Source of the DNA: Ostrinia nubilalis
Taxonomy: Eukaryota > Arthropoda > Insecta > Lepidoptera > Crambidae
Direction of reading: 5' to 3'
NCBI RefSeq assembly: GCF_963855985.1
Contig: NW_026973566.1
Location: 1 to 64,000 of the forward strand
Length of the DNA stretch: 64,000 nucleotides
A model generated the notes under the pieces. That model searched no databases. It was not told where the DNA came from and was given only the letters and a program-made list of their open reading frames with translations. The translations under genes were made by a program, and so were the position numbers. Positions 52,484-64,000 of this stretch are shown here, piece by piece. Positions within the stretch are counted from its first letter, which is position 1. Each line of letters opens with the position of its first letter.

Positions 52484-53185
52484 ATGGAACCCAACGAACG
52501 TGATGGCGGAATACCGCCGACAGCAGCGGCGGGATCACAATCCCCTATACTTGGTGGAGCCTTCAGAGATGCAGAATCACGACACGAGCCTACATTTTCC
52601 ATGGATCAAGTGATGAGTTTATTGACAAGTGTGACGAAACAAGCAGCGTCGAGTGCAGTTACTGCGGCGATCTCTGCCACTCCTATGCCCCGTGATCGCA
52701 GCCATTTTTACCTCCCACCGTTTGATCCAGACATCCGTTCACATGACATCAGAGATTGGTGTGCGAATATTGACGAAACCATCACTGCTTTCAACATTTC
52801 ACCGCAAGAGGCACGCATGAAAGCTATTCTCCAACTGAAAGGACGTGCTAAGACATGGGCTGATACCTGGTCCCTACAATCCACTACTTGGCAGCAAGTG
52901 AAACAAGACTTGATTCGAACATTTGGAAAGGAATTCCGGTATGCTGATGATGTTTACAAATGGCGTAGCTACACATCGGATCAAGCTGCCAGTTACGCCG
53001 AGTACGCTACGACGGGATGGACACTCTTCAAGCGGGTCCGGCCTGAGGCTTCGGACGCTGAGGTGATCGACGCTTTGATAACAGGTATTTATCCTGAATA
53101 TATTAGGTCTGAATTATTAAGAAATACACCTGATTCTTTGCCCAAGCTAGTTTCTGTTTTAAAAACTTATCGCAAGCGTAAAAGA
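52484..53185 (+). pseudogene. Gypsy gag, capsid part, truncated by a MITE
   Basis: From MEPNERDGG the frame has a Ser/Ala-rich start, then a retrotransposon gag capsid domain: FYLPPFDPDIRSHDIRDWCANIDE, LKGRAKTWADTW, WQQVKQDLIRTFG, YAEYATTGWTLFKRV, then EVIDALITGIYPEYIRSELL. It runs into a MITE at 53186, and the zinc-knuckle part resumes at 53710 in another frame. The upstream ATG at 52461 is out of this frame; 52484 is chosen by conservation with the second copy at 63962. Confidence 0.8.
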
Positions 53186-53709
53186 CAATGCCGGAAATTG
53201 GCGTCTTTTTTTTTTCGCGCGGCCATCGACCAAACTTTGTTTTTTGATTACAAAATAGTGTAATAAACCAAACTTACTATGACATGTATACCTCTAAACT
53301 CAGTCTGAACTGAGTTACGAGCATTAGAAGTTTGATGATTTTCATACTAGATTTGCTTTTTGCGCGCAAAGTTTTGTAAGAAATTGCAACAAAATAGTGA
53401 GATTGTATGTGTAAACAAACAATATCATCCATTAAAGGCTCCAGACATCAGTATGTAGCAGAATCAGCGCAATAAAAAAATAACGCAATATTTTGTTGCA
53501 ATTTCTTACAAAACTTGCGCACAAAAAGCAAATCTAGTATGAAAATCATCAAACTTCTAATGCTCTTAACTCAGTTCAGACTGAGTTTAGAGGTATACAT
53601 GCCATAGTAAGTTTGGCTTATTACACTATTTTGTAATCAAAAAACAAAGTTTGGTCGATGGCCGCGCGAAAAAAAAAAGACGCCACTTTCCATACAAAAT
53701 CTGGCATTG
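53186..53709. mobile_element. MITE with ~230-bp inverted arms in gag
   Basis: It begins CAATGCCGGA...TTGGCGTCTTTTTTTTTCGCG and ends with the mirror, ...AAAGACGCC...CTGGCATTG. Arms include GGCCATCGACCAAACTTTG and its complement. The left arm lacks about a dozen bases present on the right. Non-coding. Target duplication not clear. Confidence 0.8.
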
Positions 53710-55352
53710 CCATTTGATAGTTCAGAAAAGCCTAATAACAGTTATATTAAAAGATCGCGTGTATCTGAAATCCCTGGAAGGAATGACCAATCTCTTACTT
53801 GCTACAAATGTAACAAACAAGGTCATCGTTTTCGTGATTGCAAGGAATCCACTACTCCTTCATCTGTGCCGATATCTAAGCCAGATTCTGTTCAAGGCCC
53901 TAGCGTTCCTAGTGTTTCTGTGAAGTCTGTCGAGTGCAAATACTGTCATAAATTGGGTCACGTAGAAAAGAATTGCTTTCGAAAACAAAATGCCGAACGT
54001 AACAGGGCTTCTCAAAATAAATCTGTATTTTTTTGTAATTCAGTGAATCGCAGTACCACAAAAGTGAAAATAGGGAATAGCTTTTACGACTGCTTATTTG
54101 ACACAGGCGCCGATTGTTCATTAATTAGGCAACGTTTCTCTGGGTGTGTTCCAGGGAAAAGGAAATCTGTAAACGTTGTTTTTTCTGGTATCGGTGGTTA
54201 CCCAGTGCGTTCAACCCAATCTATTACAACCATTGTTGAGATTGATAAAGTCAGTGTAGAGCTAGAGTTTTATGTAGTCGGGGATACGCAAACCCAATTT
54301 GACATTTTAATAAGCTATGACCTTTTGCAAATCCCTGGTCTCAGTGTTACATTAACTAACACTGGAATTTCAATAAATCAAGCCGCTAATGACAACGTAA
54401 AGGCTTTGAATGAGTGCACAGTAACAGATTCTATTTTTGATCTTGACACTGATATTAAAGACCAGGCCTTGCTTGAACAATTAAAAAATATCGTAAGTAG
54501 CTTTCAAAAAAGTTTTACTACCGGCAATAATGTAACAAAGGTCACTACAGGCGAGTTAGAAATTAAATTAAAAAATCCTGATAAAATTGTACAACGCAGA
54601 CCCTACAGATTATCCCCCGTTGAACGTGAGAAGGTAAAATGTATTATAAATGACCTTAAGAGTAATGGTATCATCCGCGACAGTTCTTCTCCTTTTAGCA
54701 GCCCTATTCTGCTCGTAAAGAAGAAAGATGGCTCTGACCGACTCTGTGTCGACTTTCGAGAGCTGAATGCCAATACACTTAGGGATCATTATCCATTACC
54801 TTTGATTGCAGACCAAATAGACAAACTAGGTAAGGCGCGTTACTTTACTTGTCTGGACATGGCCGCGGGGTTTCACCAAATACCTATTGCCGAAAACTCG
54901 ATTGAGAAAACTGGCTTTGTAACACCCGACGGCCAATATGAGTTTTTGCGCATGCCTTTCGGTCTTTGTAATGCGCCTTCCGTTTATCAACGAGCGATCA
55001 ACAAGGCATTAGGAGATTATAAAGATAAAATTGCTCTTGTTTATATAGATGACATATTATTTTTTTCTGAAACGGCTGAAGAAGGTTTGCATAATCTAAA
55101 TCTTGTTCTTAAGCGCTTGACAGATGCTGGTTTTTCACTAAATATTGCGAAATGCTCATTTTTAAAAACTTCTGTTCAATTTTTGGGAAATGTTATCGAA
55201 AATGGCACTGTCAAGCCAAGTCCAATAAAAATACAAGCCCTGTCTAGCTCGGAAGTTCCTAAAAATGTAAAGAAACTCCGCCAGTTCAATGGTTTAGCTA
55301 GTTACTTTAGAAAATTTGTGCCAAATTTTTCTAAAATTATGATACCTTTATA
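53710..55352 (+). pseudogene. Gypsy gag zinc knuckles, protease and reverse transcriptase
   Basis: One continuous frame holds two CCHC knuckles (CYKCNKQGHRFRDC, CKYCHKLGHVEKNC), an aspartic protease (CLFDTGADCSLI), and RT with RLCVDFRELNANT, FTCLDMAAGFHQIPI, FVTPDGQYEFLRMPFGLCNAP and YIDDILFF, ending in the connection ..LASYFRKFVPNFSKI. Gag knuckles and pol therefore share one frame. A 5.87-kb element inserted at TA (55351-55352) cuts the gene. The RNase H part resumes at 61218. Confidence 0.9.
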
Positions 55353-55959
55353 ACGGGTGTAAAAAAACCTATCCCGAAGCCGAAGACTACTTATTCTCCA
55401 CATCATGGGGATCATTTTTTTCTTTGGGACCATACCTGGGAAACTTGTGGTTTAGGAGATATTGAAGGTCAAAGTCAGAATATTTTTTTCAAGATTTTTA
55501 CATTATCAATTTCAATTCGTTGTTTAAAATTTTTTTTTCTAAGAAACCTTATTAAAATTTTGAGTATTTTCGTCACAATAAGGCTTTTGTCTTTACAATA
55601 AGAAATGGATAGCAGCGCGCGCACACACGCTCAAGCGCTGCCCCCACGCCCCGAACCGCAACCCGCGCTCGCCCATGAGTCATTCAACTCTACTGTGAGT
55701 TCAACGACTACGACTGGACCAACTGAACTGAGCTTAATCCAAATCTACCTAGTTTGTAAAAATGAAATGAGTACCTAAATTAGTTACTTACACCTTAATA
55801 TCACCTTACCAGTTTAGTTTTCATTCTAAAAAATAATAAATTACATTTTAATTAATAAAAACCCTTTACACGAATTTGTTTCTTTCCGCAAATTAAATAA
55901 TCTTACAGAACCTAGGTTGTTAACTAAACCGTGCTTTTACGCATAACCGTTATTCTATC

Positions 55960-56790
55960 ACAATGTAGTATCACAGGTCTTATTAGCTACGCAAGTGTGA
56001 TAAGCGTAAGTAGGTATCATTAAAAAGTACCGTAAACAGATGAATAATGATCTTTTGAATGAGGCCTGTCATTCTTTACATTAATAACTCTCTACTTCAA
56101 TAACTTAAGTCTTTACGATAGTAATAAAATTCATAAAGTAAAACTCAAATTATTGCTTACACCACACCGCTCTAAACGCCTAGAGTAAACACCTGGCAAT
56201 GTTACTCCTATCGTTGATTAAGGCATTCACTTTCGATAGGAGTGATGATTGTGTGTTCTTTAAACTTAATTGATTTCAGCAACTAAATAAAAAGGTCTCT
56301 TTTTTCAGTCTTCCTTCCATACTCATTACTTCCTTTCTTCATAATTTACTTGAAATAAATAATGGTTATGCACGTGATTCTAAATAAACGTAATTTTAAT
56401 CGTTAATCACAGGCAGTAAGCAGATGTGATAAACTTGTATCATTAAAAAGTACTGTAAACAAATGACAAATGCTCTTACACACAGGTTCATTATTTCTAG
56501 CTCTCTAACTTAATAAATTTTACGTCTTTACGATAGTAATTAATAAAATAAAACTTAACTTACTTATTACTGCAATCTGAACGCCTAGAAATAACACACT
56601 GGCAAACTCTTGCTCCTTCACTTTCGATGGGAGATTAAAAGATAAGATTTTATTTTTAAACTCGATTGATTTTAGAAACTAATCAAAATTTCATATCTTC
56701 TAGCACTTCTTTCATACCAATTACTTCCATTCTTCAACATAAAAAGATTCATCGTCTTGTTCGTGATTATTTTAAATGAACGTAACTTTA
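55960..56790 (+). repeat. Diverged ~420-bp tandem duplication
   Basis: TATCATTAAAAAGTACCGTAA, then GTCTTTACGATAGTAAT, then GAACGCCTAGA/AAACGCCTAGAG, then TTCACTTTCGAT.GGAG recur in the same order in two successive blocks, starting near 56018 and 56440. No coding content. Confidence 0.6.
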
Positions 56791-57059
56791 TTACACGGAA
56801 TAACTATCAAAATGTATTGATATTCTTATTGTTTTATTAATAACGATTGCGCATCTACAATTCATTCAAATTTGAGTATTTTGGAAGCTTGCTTAAAGCA
56901 TTAATTATTATTAAGTATGCTAGGACGGATCTTTAGTTAACAAAGATTAATCAAAGTATTTTTGCCGCCGCTTTTACAATCTCATTCGTTGATAGACTTG
57001 CCTGTACTAAAGTGATGAAATTACATTTTTGTTAAGTTAAAAATTACGTAAATTTGTAG

Positions 57060-57480
57060 TTGAAAACGAAGAGTAATAACAAAGCGCTACCGATTCACGA
57101 CGACACATTCAATGGAAACGCATCTGAAGCCCTGCAGGCTGTAGGTATCGGGCTGAACATCCTACAGCGCACCACCGTACTGATGCACGTATTATTGTTC
57201 TGGCTGTACAACGTCTGTTGGACAATCAGCCGATTGTGCCTCCGTCCGCCTCGTTGTGGCCTCGTCTAGGCGTGTATTGTGTCGGATTTGAGGAACTTAA
57301 ATACCGGTCTGTACGTGAAGGAATACTGGAGCGCGCATCAAAACACGATTTACCTGGCACGCGTTTGCTTGCACGTGGAAGGCCGTCAGTTCGAGCCACA
57401 ACTTGTCCGGTTGGAGCGGCCGATTCCAGACGACGTCGAAGGGAATCCCCTTCGCCGACTAATCAGTCGGTAAGTACTTA
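57060..57480 (+). other. Candidate coding exon of unknown gene
   Basis: Locally GC-richer DNA. One frame reads LYVKEYWSAHQNTIYLARVC and EGRQFEPQLVRLERPIPDDV and ends at a good splice donor (CAGTCG|GTAAGT, 57470). Overlapping frames are also open, so the coding frame is uncertain. It could be an exon of the host element or a captured gene piece. Not recognised. Confidence 0.3.
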
Positions 57481-57610
57481 GTTCTAAACCTAAACAAATG
57501 CTAAAGGAATGTGTTTTTTAAATGTAGGAAGTGAATAATCTGGTAATTTTGTGTACAAAATACTTCTGCGGTCGCGGTAGGTAGTGGCGGGAAAGCGCGT
57601 ACGCTCCAAT

Positions 57611-60600
57611 TAGTAGGGAATTTAGTGCAAGAACCCCTCCACTTTGGTATAGAAGGCTCATTTTGCACCAGTTGTTCTTTGGGTGCTCCTGAGTAGATTT
57701 CCGTCGGTAGACATCGGGAGCCCCCCCTGTGGTAGCAGGGGGAGGGGGGGCAAGTTTCCTTCTGCCGCGCTTCACTTTAAGGCCCATATCTTCAAAACTA
57801 TGGGTATTAGGGCAAGTGTGGTATCATTTTCAGATAATTAAAGAATGGCGAATTCATTTCTAGAACAAACTTTTTGCCTTTTCATACAAAAAAATAAAAA
57901 TATTGAGCAAAATTCACAAAAGCCAAATAGTATTTTTTTAAATAAACGTCGTTTACTTTTAAACCACTGGAGATAATGTAATAAAAAAAATATTTCCTGA
58001 AAGCTACATTTATCAGGATTATAAATATATACCATTGTATGGTACTTTTTTCCAAAAAAGTAGATGAAAAAAAAATTTTTTTAGGACACAGCGGGCGAAA
58101 TTTACTGCGCGTCGGAAAAAAATATTTATTTTATCCATGAATTCATACTATTTGGTTCATAAGCAAGTAAAGATTATTATTTTAGAATTTATTTAGAGTT
58201 CCTGGCACATCAATCTACCATGATTTGTATTTTTTCTTCAATTAATTTTGAACTCTATGTGTAAAATATAAGGTTGAAAATAGCTTAAATACATTTTAAT
58301 GTTGAAAATATCTTAAGAAGAAAGCACTAAATAAAGAACTTGAATTTGTCTAAACGTCTAATGATTATTAAATTTATTATTATTTAATTTTAATTAACAC
58401 TTATTTGTACATACTATTGTACCAGTGATTTAACGGAAAGGTAAGTGTGAGGAAAGTGAGGATTGATAATCATAGTACGGGAGATTATTTTTAGCATAAA
58501 GACTACGGTTGTGACCATTATAGTTGTTTTTTCAGACAGCACCAGCTTCTGCACTACTTCTTGCACTTAAATCTCACCATTTCCAGGCAAGCTTTGGCAG
58601 CTACGGGCAAATCGGCCCATGTAGGCTCCATGTTGCTATCGACTCTGGTCCACCCCCAACCAGTCGGGTAAAGAGAAGACTGAGTCGGTTGCTTGCAACT
58701 GATCCTATACGCGAAACCCTTGATATACTGCCAGTAGCCAATGCTGATACAAAGCTGTCTGAGTTATCTTATGTAGGACCACACCTAAGCGTAGTCCACA
58801 GCGACCCATTAGGATCTTTATTCTCCTTTTTTATTCCCTATCATCTAAAAAAATCCTTTCAATGAGTTAGGTGAATTAAGCGTCTGAGTGAAAGCCACCT
58901 AGTAGTCTTCTGATGCCGGATATGCTGACCCAAGCAGACCCATCCTTACAGTATTAAGTGTTTCATGGACCCCACACATTATTCCACATGCTCGAGAGCT
59001 TCTGTTGTTAGGCCCATTTTGTGGGACATGTGGTTCGTTCCATAATGCCCAGTTTGCGTACCTGTAATTGCTTGAGCTTAACTTTGATGAGTTTTCTCCA
59101 TGACCCTGTATTTCCCTTTAGGAATGATTTGGAGAGGCTTATATCGTTGGAGCTTTCCCATTCAGCCCTGTGCTTCTTGGATATGGCCATATTATGGCCA
59201 TGAGGTATGCTTTTAGATAAAGAACTATCAGTTCTGACCCAATAGATATTGTCTCTGACCCTTGTCTCGCTAGACTGTCGGCTCTCTCATTGCATTCGAT
59301 CCTTGTATGTCCAGGTATCCCACATCAGGGATACTTTGTCATGCCTTCCGAGTTTGTTCATCTTTAAGATTGCGTCTAGAATAATTCTAGACTCAACCTT
59401 CACTGATGCGATGGCTTTGTTTGAGTGCTGCCTGGCTGTGGCTCAGGATGTAGATATTGCGTTTTTTACAACCCTGTTTTTTAGTGCACACATAATTATA
59501 GCGTAGAATTCAGCTTGAAATACTCTAGCAAACCTCCTTAAACGTTCACTGTGTTCGTAGTGTTTACAGTAGACGCCGCTCCCGTTCCCAAGGCCATCTT
59601 GGCTTGGAGCTGTCAGTAAAACAGATTAGGCTGTTCTGTTGGGATTTTGGTCCTTTTTTCTAGTCGTCCCTTGTTCAAGATCTATCCACTTATTAGCTCA
59701 ATCCACTGTTTTTTTCCTACTTATCATATTAATCCATTGGTATTGTTTTAGATCAAGTACCTCCTACTATTACTTACTACATGCTTGACTACGAACGAGT
59801 GCTGTAAGTGCCCACCAACCTAGGCAGTTTTGTATCAGAATTGGCTACGGGCAGTATATCAAGGGCAGTAATAATGTCCTTATGATTTTTTTAAGTTATT
59901 TAAGATTTAGTAGGTTCAAGGGGTTCGCGTATACATAGGGTCAGTTGCAAGCAACCGACTCAGTCTTCCCTTTACCCGACTGGTTGGGGGTGGACCAGAG
60001 TCGATAGCAACATGGAGCCTACGTGGACCGATTTGCCCGTAGCTGTTGAAGCTTGTCTGGAAATGGTGAGATGTAAGTGCAAGAAGTAGTGCAGAAGCTG
60101 GTGCTGTCTGAAAGAACAACTATAATGGTCACAGCCGTAGCTTTTGTGCTAAAAATAATCTCCCGTACTATGATTATCAATCCTCACTTTCCTCACACTT
60201 ACCTTTCCGTTAAATCACTGGTACAATAGTATGTACAAATAAGTGTTAATTAAAATAATAATAATCATTAGACGTTTAGACAAATTCAATTTAGTGCTTT
60301 CTTTTTAAGATATTTTCAACATTAAAATGTATTTAAGCTATTTTCAACCTTATGTCTTACACATAGAGTTCAAAATTAATTGAAGAAAAAATACAAATCA
60401 TGGTAGATTGATGTGCCAGGAACTCTAAATAAATTCTAAAATAATAATCTTTACTTGCTTATGAACCAAATAGTATGAATTCATGGATAAAATAAATATT
60501 TTTTTCCGACGCGCAGTAAATTTCGCCCGCTGTGTCCTGAAGAAAAATTTTTTTTCACCTACTTTTTTCGAAAAAAGTACCATACAATGGTATATATTTA

Positions 60601-61025
60601 TAATCCTGATAAATGTAGCTTACAGGATATTTTTTTTTTATTAGATTATCTCCAGTGGTTTAAAAGTAAACGACGTTTATTTAAAAAAATACTTTTTGGC
60701 TTTTGTGAATTTTGCTCAATATTTCTATTTTTTTGTATGAAAAGGCAAAAAGTTTGTTCTAGAAATGAATTCGCCATCCTTTAATTATCTGAAAATGATA
60801 CCACACTTGCCCTAATACCCATAGTTTTGAAGATATGGGCCTTAAAGTGAAGCGCGGAAAAAGGAAACTTGCCCCCCCTCCCCCTGCTACCACAGGGGGG
60901 GCTCCCGATGTCTACCGACGGAAATCTACTCAGGAGCACCCAAAGAACAACTGGTGCTAAAATGAGCCTTCTATACCAAAGTGGAGGGGTCTCCATACAA
61001 ATCATTGCACTAAATTCCCTACTAA
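57611..61025. repeat. Giant palindrome: ~1.15-kb inverted arms
   Basis: Left arm 57611-58754 and right arm 61025-59829 are inverted copies. Examples are the AGTAGGGAATTTAGTGCA outer ends, the CCCCCCTCCCCCTGCTACCA block, the GTATATATTTATAATCCTG block and TATACTGCC..TAGCCAAT at the inner ends. Open frames in one arm reappear reversed in the other. Small indels differ, so the arms have been diverging. The spacer is about 1.07 kb. Confidence 0.85.
58870..59700 (-). pseudogene. LINE RNase H fragment in the palindrome spacer
   Basis: The minus strand reads FQAEFYAIIMCAL, TARQHSNKAIASVKV, KLGRHDKVSLMWDTW and then an ESR..S segment, matching the layout of the RNase H domain of R1/I-type LINEs (.FQAE..AI..., SDSQAA..., ...WVPGH....NE.AD..A). 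It is followed by a C-terminal segment. Several stops and shifts are present. Confidence 0.5.
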
Positions 61026-61217
61026 ATACACTTACACACACATAGGCACGGTCATTGCGTTGCGTGGCGCGCTGTACATTGCGGGCTGCGGAATATTGTA
61101 TTTTTTTTAATCATAAAAATAAAAAATATTTCCCACCAATAATATTTTGTAATATTACTTGGTTGGGTGTACAGAAGGCGTAGTTTCAGTCTTCGTGATA
61201 GGTTTTTTTACACCCTG

Positions 61218-63059
61218 TATGAACTAACAAAATCCAATGTCCCCTGGAACTGGACTGAAACCCATGAAAAAGCTAGACAAGAGATAATTAGCCGTTTAAC
61301 ATCATTCCCATTGTTGACAATATTTGACCCTGACTTGCCAACCGAACTGCACACTGATGCCAGTGCTCTTGGTTATGGGGCAGTATTAATACAGAGACAA
61401 GATCAGGTCCCTCATGTCATCGGCTATTTTAGTATGAGAACGACGAGTGCGGAAAGCAAGTATCACTCGTATGAACTCGAAACTTTAGCCGTTGTCAAAG
61501 CTATTCGTCATTTTCGCCATTTTTTATATGGCCGTTCATTTAAGGTCGTAACTGACTGTAACTCCCTTAAAGCCTCTAGGCACAAGAAAGAACTGACTCC
61601 TAGGGTACACCGTTGGTGGTCTTATCTGCAGTCGTTTCAGTTTGAAATAGAGTATCGCAAAGGAGAACGACTTGCCCATGCTGACTATTTCAGTAGGAAC
61701 CCAGTGAATGTGACTAGATCACAAAAAAGCTCTGACGAAGTATCGAGATCAGTCCCAACATTGCATTTCTCTCTTAATGCTTCAACTCTTGACCACAATT
61801 GGTTGCTCATCGAACAAAAACGTGACCCCGTACTTAAGAATATAGTGGACCAATTACAGTCCGACTCCATTCCCAAGAACATCGCAGACACTTATGTTAT
61901 TTTACAAGACAAATTATTGAGACGTAAAGTACAAATAGATAAGAAAACGCGAAAATTGATTATCGTTCCTCGCAGTTACCGATGGAACTTAATTTCCCAC
62001 TATCACAATTCTCTCCAGCACTTCAGTTGGGAAAAAGTATTGGCCAAAATACGAGAGCAATATTGGTTTCCTGACATGTCCAAACTAGTACGCAAATTTA
62101 TTGAGAACTGTGTTAGTTGTAGAGTCAGAAAAGGAGTATCAGGTGCTAGACAAGTTTCTTTGCATCCAATTGACAAAATTTCTGTACCTTTTCACACGGT
62201 GCATGCAGATATTACTGGCCAAATGAATGGAAAACGTAATCGCGCTGAATATGCTTTCGTTTACATAGACGCATTCACTAAATATGTTCATCTTGTGTAT
62301 TCAAACGATCGTACCTCAGATTCTGCTATTAGATGTTTTCGTGAAGTGATTACTATTTTCGGTACTCCCACTAGACTTATAACCGACCAAGATAAAAGCA
62401 TGACTTCCTCGGATTTCAAACAATTTTGTCAAGATTTCGGTATAGAACATCATGTTGTAGCAAAAGGCGCTAGTAGGGCAAATGGTCAGGTGGAACGAAT
62501 TATGAAGGTCATTAAAGATAACATGTCAGTGGTGGAGCTTGATAAGCCTTGGCACAATGCAATTCAAGATTTACAATTAGCCATAAATTGTACAGTCTCA
62601 AAAAGTACTGGTAAAAGTCCAATGGAGTTATTATTTGGTAAAAAATGTCATCCTCCAGCTATCAAGCTCCTCCAAGTTGATGATGATGAACCTGTCGAAG
62701 ACCTTATAGCTGTTAGGAATGCTTGTAAAGAAAGGATGGACGAGCGATCTATTCAGGACAAAATTCGATTTGATAAAGGTAAAGCAAAAATCAAACATTT
62801 TCAAGTTGGAGATTTTGTTTTAATGCGGATTCATGAACGTCATACTACAAAATTGGGACCCAAATTCGAGGGCCCCATGGAAATTTTGGAAATTCTACCT
62901 AACGATCGATATAAAGTAAAACACATCAATTTACGCGGATGCTCTGAAAAGATCGCCAGCCATGATTATTTAAGACCTGCTCCCGTCGGACAGGCAGACC
63001 CGTTCGATAAAAGTGAGGAATGTACCGCATGGGCGGATGATATCTTAGATAAGAATTAA
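61218..63059 (+). pseudogene. Gypsy RNase H and integrase
   Basis: The frame continues pol after the insertion. RNase H shows LHTDASALGYGAVL, YHSYELETLAVVKAIRHFRHFLYGR and VTDCNSLK. The integrase has an HHCC-like finger (H..LQH...C..C), the DDE core (VHADITGQM, LITDQDKSMTS, GQVERIMKVIKDN) and a C-terminal GPKFEGPMEILEIL segment. It is uninterrupted to the stop at 63057-63059. No env frame follows. Confidence 0.88.
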
Positions 63060-63185
63060 GAAAATAATTAGTAGAGCTAATTAGTGTGTAATAATGAAGT
63101 AATTCGTGTCAATTTGACTATGTTCCTCTCCACATTTCCTATCCTAACGCTGGCTGGCCACCATGCGTTTCCTTTCCCGGTCTTG

Positions 63186-63344
63186 GAGGCTAGATCCCAG
63201 GATGGGTGATGCCTGAATTGGTGTATTGGCTAGATCCCAGGATGGGTGATGCCTGAATTTGTATATTGGCTAGACCCCAGGATGGGTGATGCCTGATTTG
63301 TGTTTTGGCTAGATCCCAGTAGAGGTGATGCCTTGGTTATTAGT
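63186..63344 (+). repeat. 43-bp tandem repeat, four units
   Basis: GGCTAGATCCCAGGATGGGT, then GATGCCTGAATT and a GTGTATT-type spacer, is repeated four times, the last copy diverged (CCCAGTAGAGGTGATGCC). It lies between the integrase stop and the 3' LTR, a place where gypsy elements often carry such repeats. Confidence 0.85.
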
Positions 63345-63463
63345 GTGATTATGAATTTATTTTGCTATAGTATGATTTTGTAATGTTATTTTTATTTAAA
63401 AAAAAAATGTAACTTATGTAATTCAGCGCAGAGAGCGCGCTGGATCAGTATGGCCGTATGGGC

Positions 63464-64000
63464 GGCGTACCTTTTTAATTATTATTATGAGCCTAAATAA
63501 TTATGAAATATATAGAATAATATGTAATTTAATTATTTTTGTATAAAATTAATTTATATCTTATCGGTTTTAATTGCCGATCACGTTTGCTGTAGATATC
63601 CGGTTCCGTTTAGTTTATAAAAGCGAATATAATTAATAGATATTTTTAAATATAATTTAATCAATTTATAAATAGTTTAAAATATTTATTCAGTATTTTA
63701 AAAAAATATTTTAATTATGAAATGAATTGTTAATAAAATAAGTCTATTGAGTGACTTGTTTTGTACAAAGTGTCGTGAGTAGTGGTGGGGTTGTTTGTCA
63801 CTTACAGTATTTAAGTCATTTGTCGTTGTAGCGATGGCATTCGCATTTGAACCGTGGTATAAGGTGTTACTCTGCCCGATTGTGATCAAGTGTAATATTG
63901 TAATTATAAATAAAATTACAAGTGATTATTGAAACTTAAATGGTATCATTTATCACCCGAAATGGAACCCAACGAACGTGATGGCGGAATACCGCCGACA
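63464..64000 (+). repeat. 3' LTR of gypsy running into a second gag start
   Basis: Identical in extent to 51986-52522. It includes not only the LTR but also the leader and the first 13 codons of gag (MEPNERDGG..., ATG at 63962), cut by the window end. A lone 3' LTR would not continue into gag, so another internal region must follow. Confidence 0.75.

Larger units (their letters stand above)
55353..61217. mobile_element. 5.87-kb TA-flanked element with giant internal palindrome
   Basis: The left end ACGGGTGTAAAAAAACCTATC is mirrored on the right by GATAGGTTTTTTTACACCCTG. TA is duplicated (55351-55352, 61218-61219), and removing the element re-creates the pol reading frame. It has no transposase I can recognise. 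It holds a diverged tandem duplication, a candidate exon, and 1.15-kb inverted arms around a LINE RNase H fragment. Confidence 0.8.

Noticed and set aside
57218..57481. Arg-rich 87-aa frame
   Set aside because: Overlaps another open frame in the same GC-rich block. Composition is driven by GC content and the frame choice is not supported.
57518..58035. Minus-strand frames repeated at 60587-61041 on the plus strand
   Set aside because: They recur because the arms of the palindrome are copies. The poly-C/G stretches and low complexity give no evidence of coding.
58524..58865. 113-aa frame starting MFFQTAPASALLLAL
   Set aside because: Signal-peptide-like start, but the same frame reappears inverted in the other arm and breaks differently. 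No family recognised.

Overview
The window looks like a transposon-dense, AT-rich intergenic stretch of a moth or butterfly genome. It carries several interspersed repeats I recognise as high-copy in Lepidoptera: the TACGGAACCCTCGG...CTTGGCCGG block near 45.05 kb, the CATCAGGTGA...GTCTGCTCGTTTGCC block near 17.6 kb, and the CATAGGCCTCCCCC 3' end of an RTE-type LINE near 18.95 kb. I see no convincing ordinary host gene, tRNA or rRNA. Everything coding belongs to mobile or virus-like elements.

The centrepiece is a nearly complete Polinton/Maverick-type (adintovirus-like) element at about 2.85-16.5 kb. A plus-strand block encodes a packaging ATPase, a DUF8207-like protein, a small fibre-like protein, a retroviral-type integrase with a chromodomain, a parvovirus-like phospholipase A2 protein, an adenain-like protease, minor and major capsid proteins and a small conserved protein. 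The minus strand encodes a 133-aa spliced protein, a protein-primed family B DNA polymerase and a four-exon acidic protein. All main reading frames are open. The capsid genes are chained by 4-nt ATGA stop/start overlaps. A 48-aa gene sits between the capsid genes. The PLA2 and protease frames meet at a canonical -1 frameshift heptamer (A AAA AAC) placed directly before the PLA2 stop, and this site is conserved in a second copy.

The second copy lies inverted at about 21.4-45.3 kb and is decayed. Its major capsid gene is split by 17.8 kb of nested insertions: a 5'-truncated CR1/Jockey-like LINE (minus strand) holds both a 3.7-kb PIF/Harbinger transposon (24.11-27.85 kb) and a 12.0-kb element with 279-bp LTRs and a GATG target duplication (28.05-40.10 kb). 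The latter has no gag or pol of its own. It contains a TA-flanked foldback element that is itself split by a LINE with an intact 955-aa endonuclease/RT frame. Between the two Polinton copies lie a ruined BEL/Pao pol, RTE scraps and palindromic MITEs.

The left edge holds the 3' half of a piggyBac transposon with its right terminus and TTAA site, inserted in an R1-like LINE that has a 5' inversion. The right third holds another foldback copy, a 5'-truncated LINE, a TRIM-like LTR element with PBS and polypurine tract, and a Ty3/gypsy element (52.0-63.5 kb). The gypsy gag is broken by a MITE and its pol by a 5.87-kb TA-flanked element containing a giant palindrome. The gypsy LTR at 63.46 kb runs straight into a second gag start at the window edge, suggesting a tandem pair.
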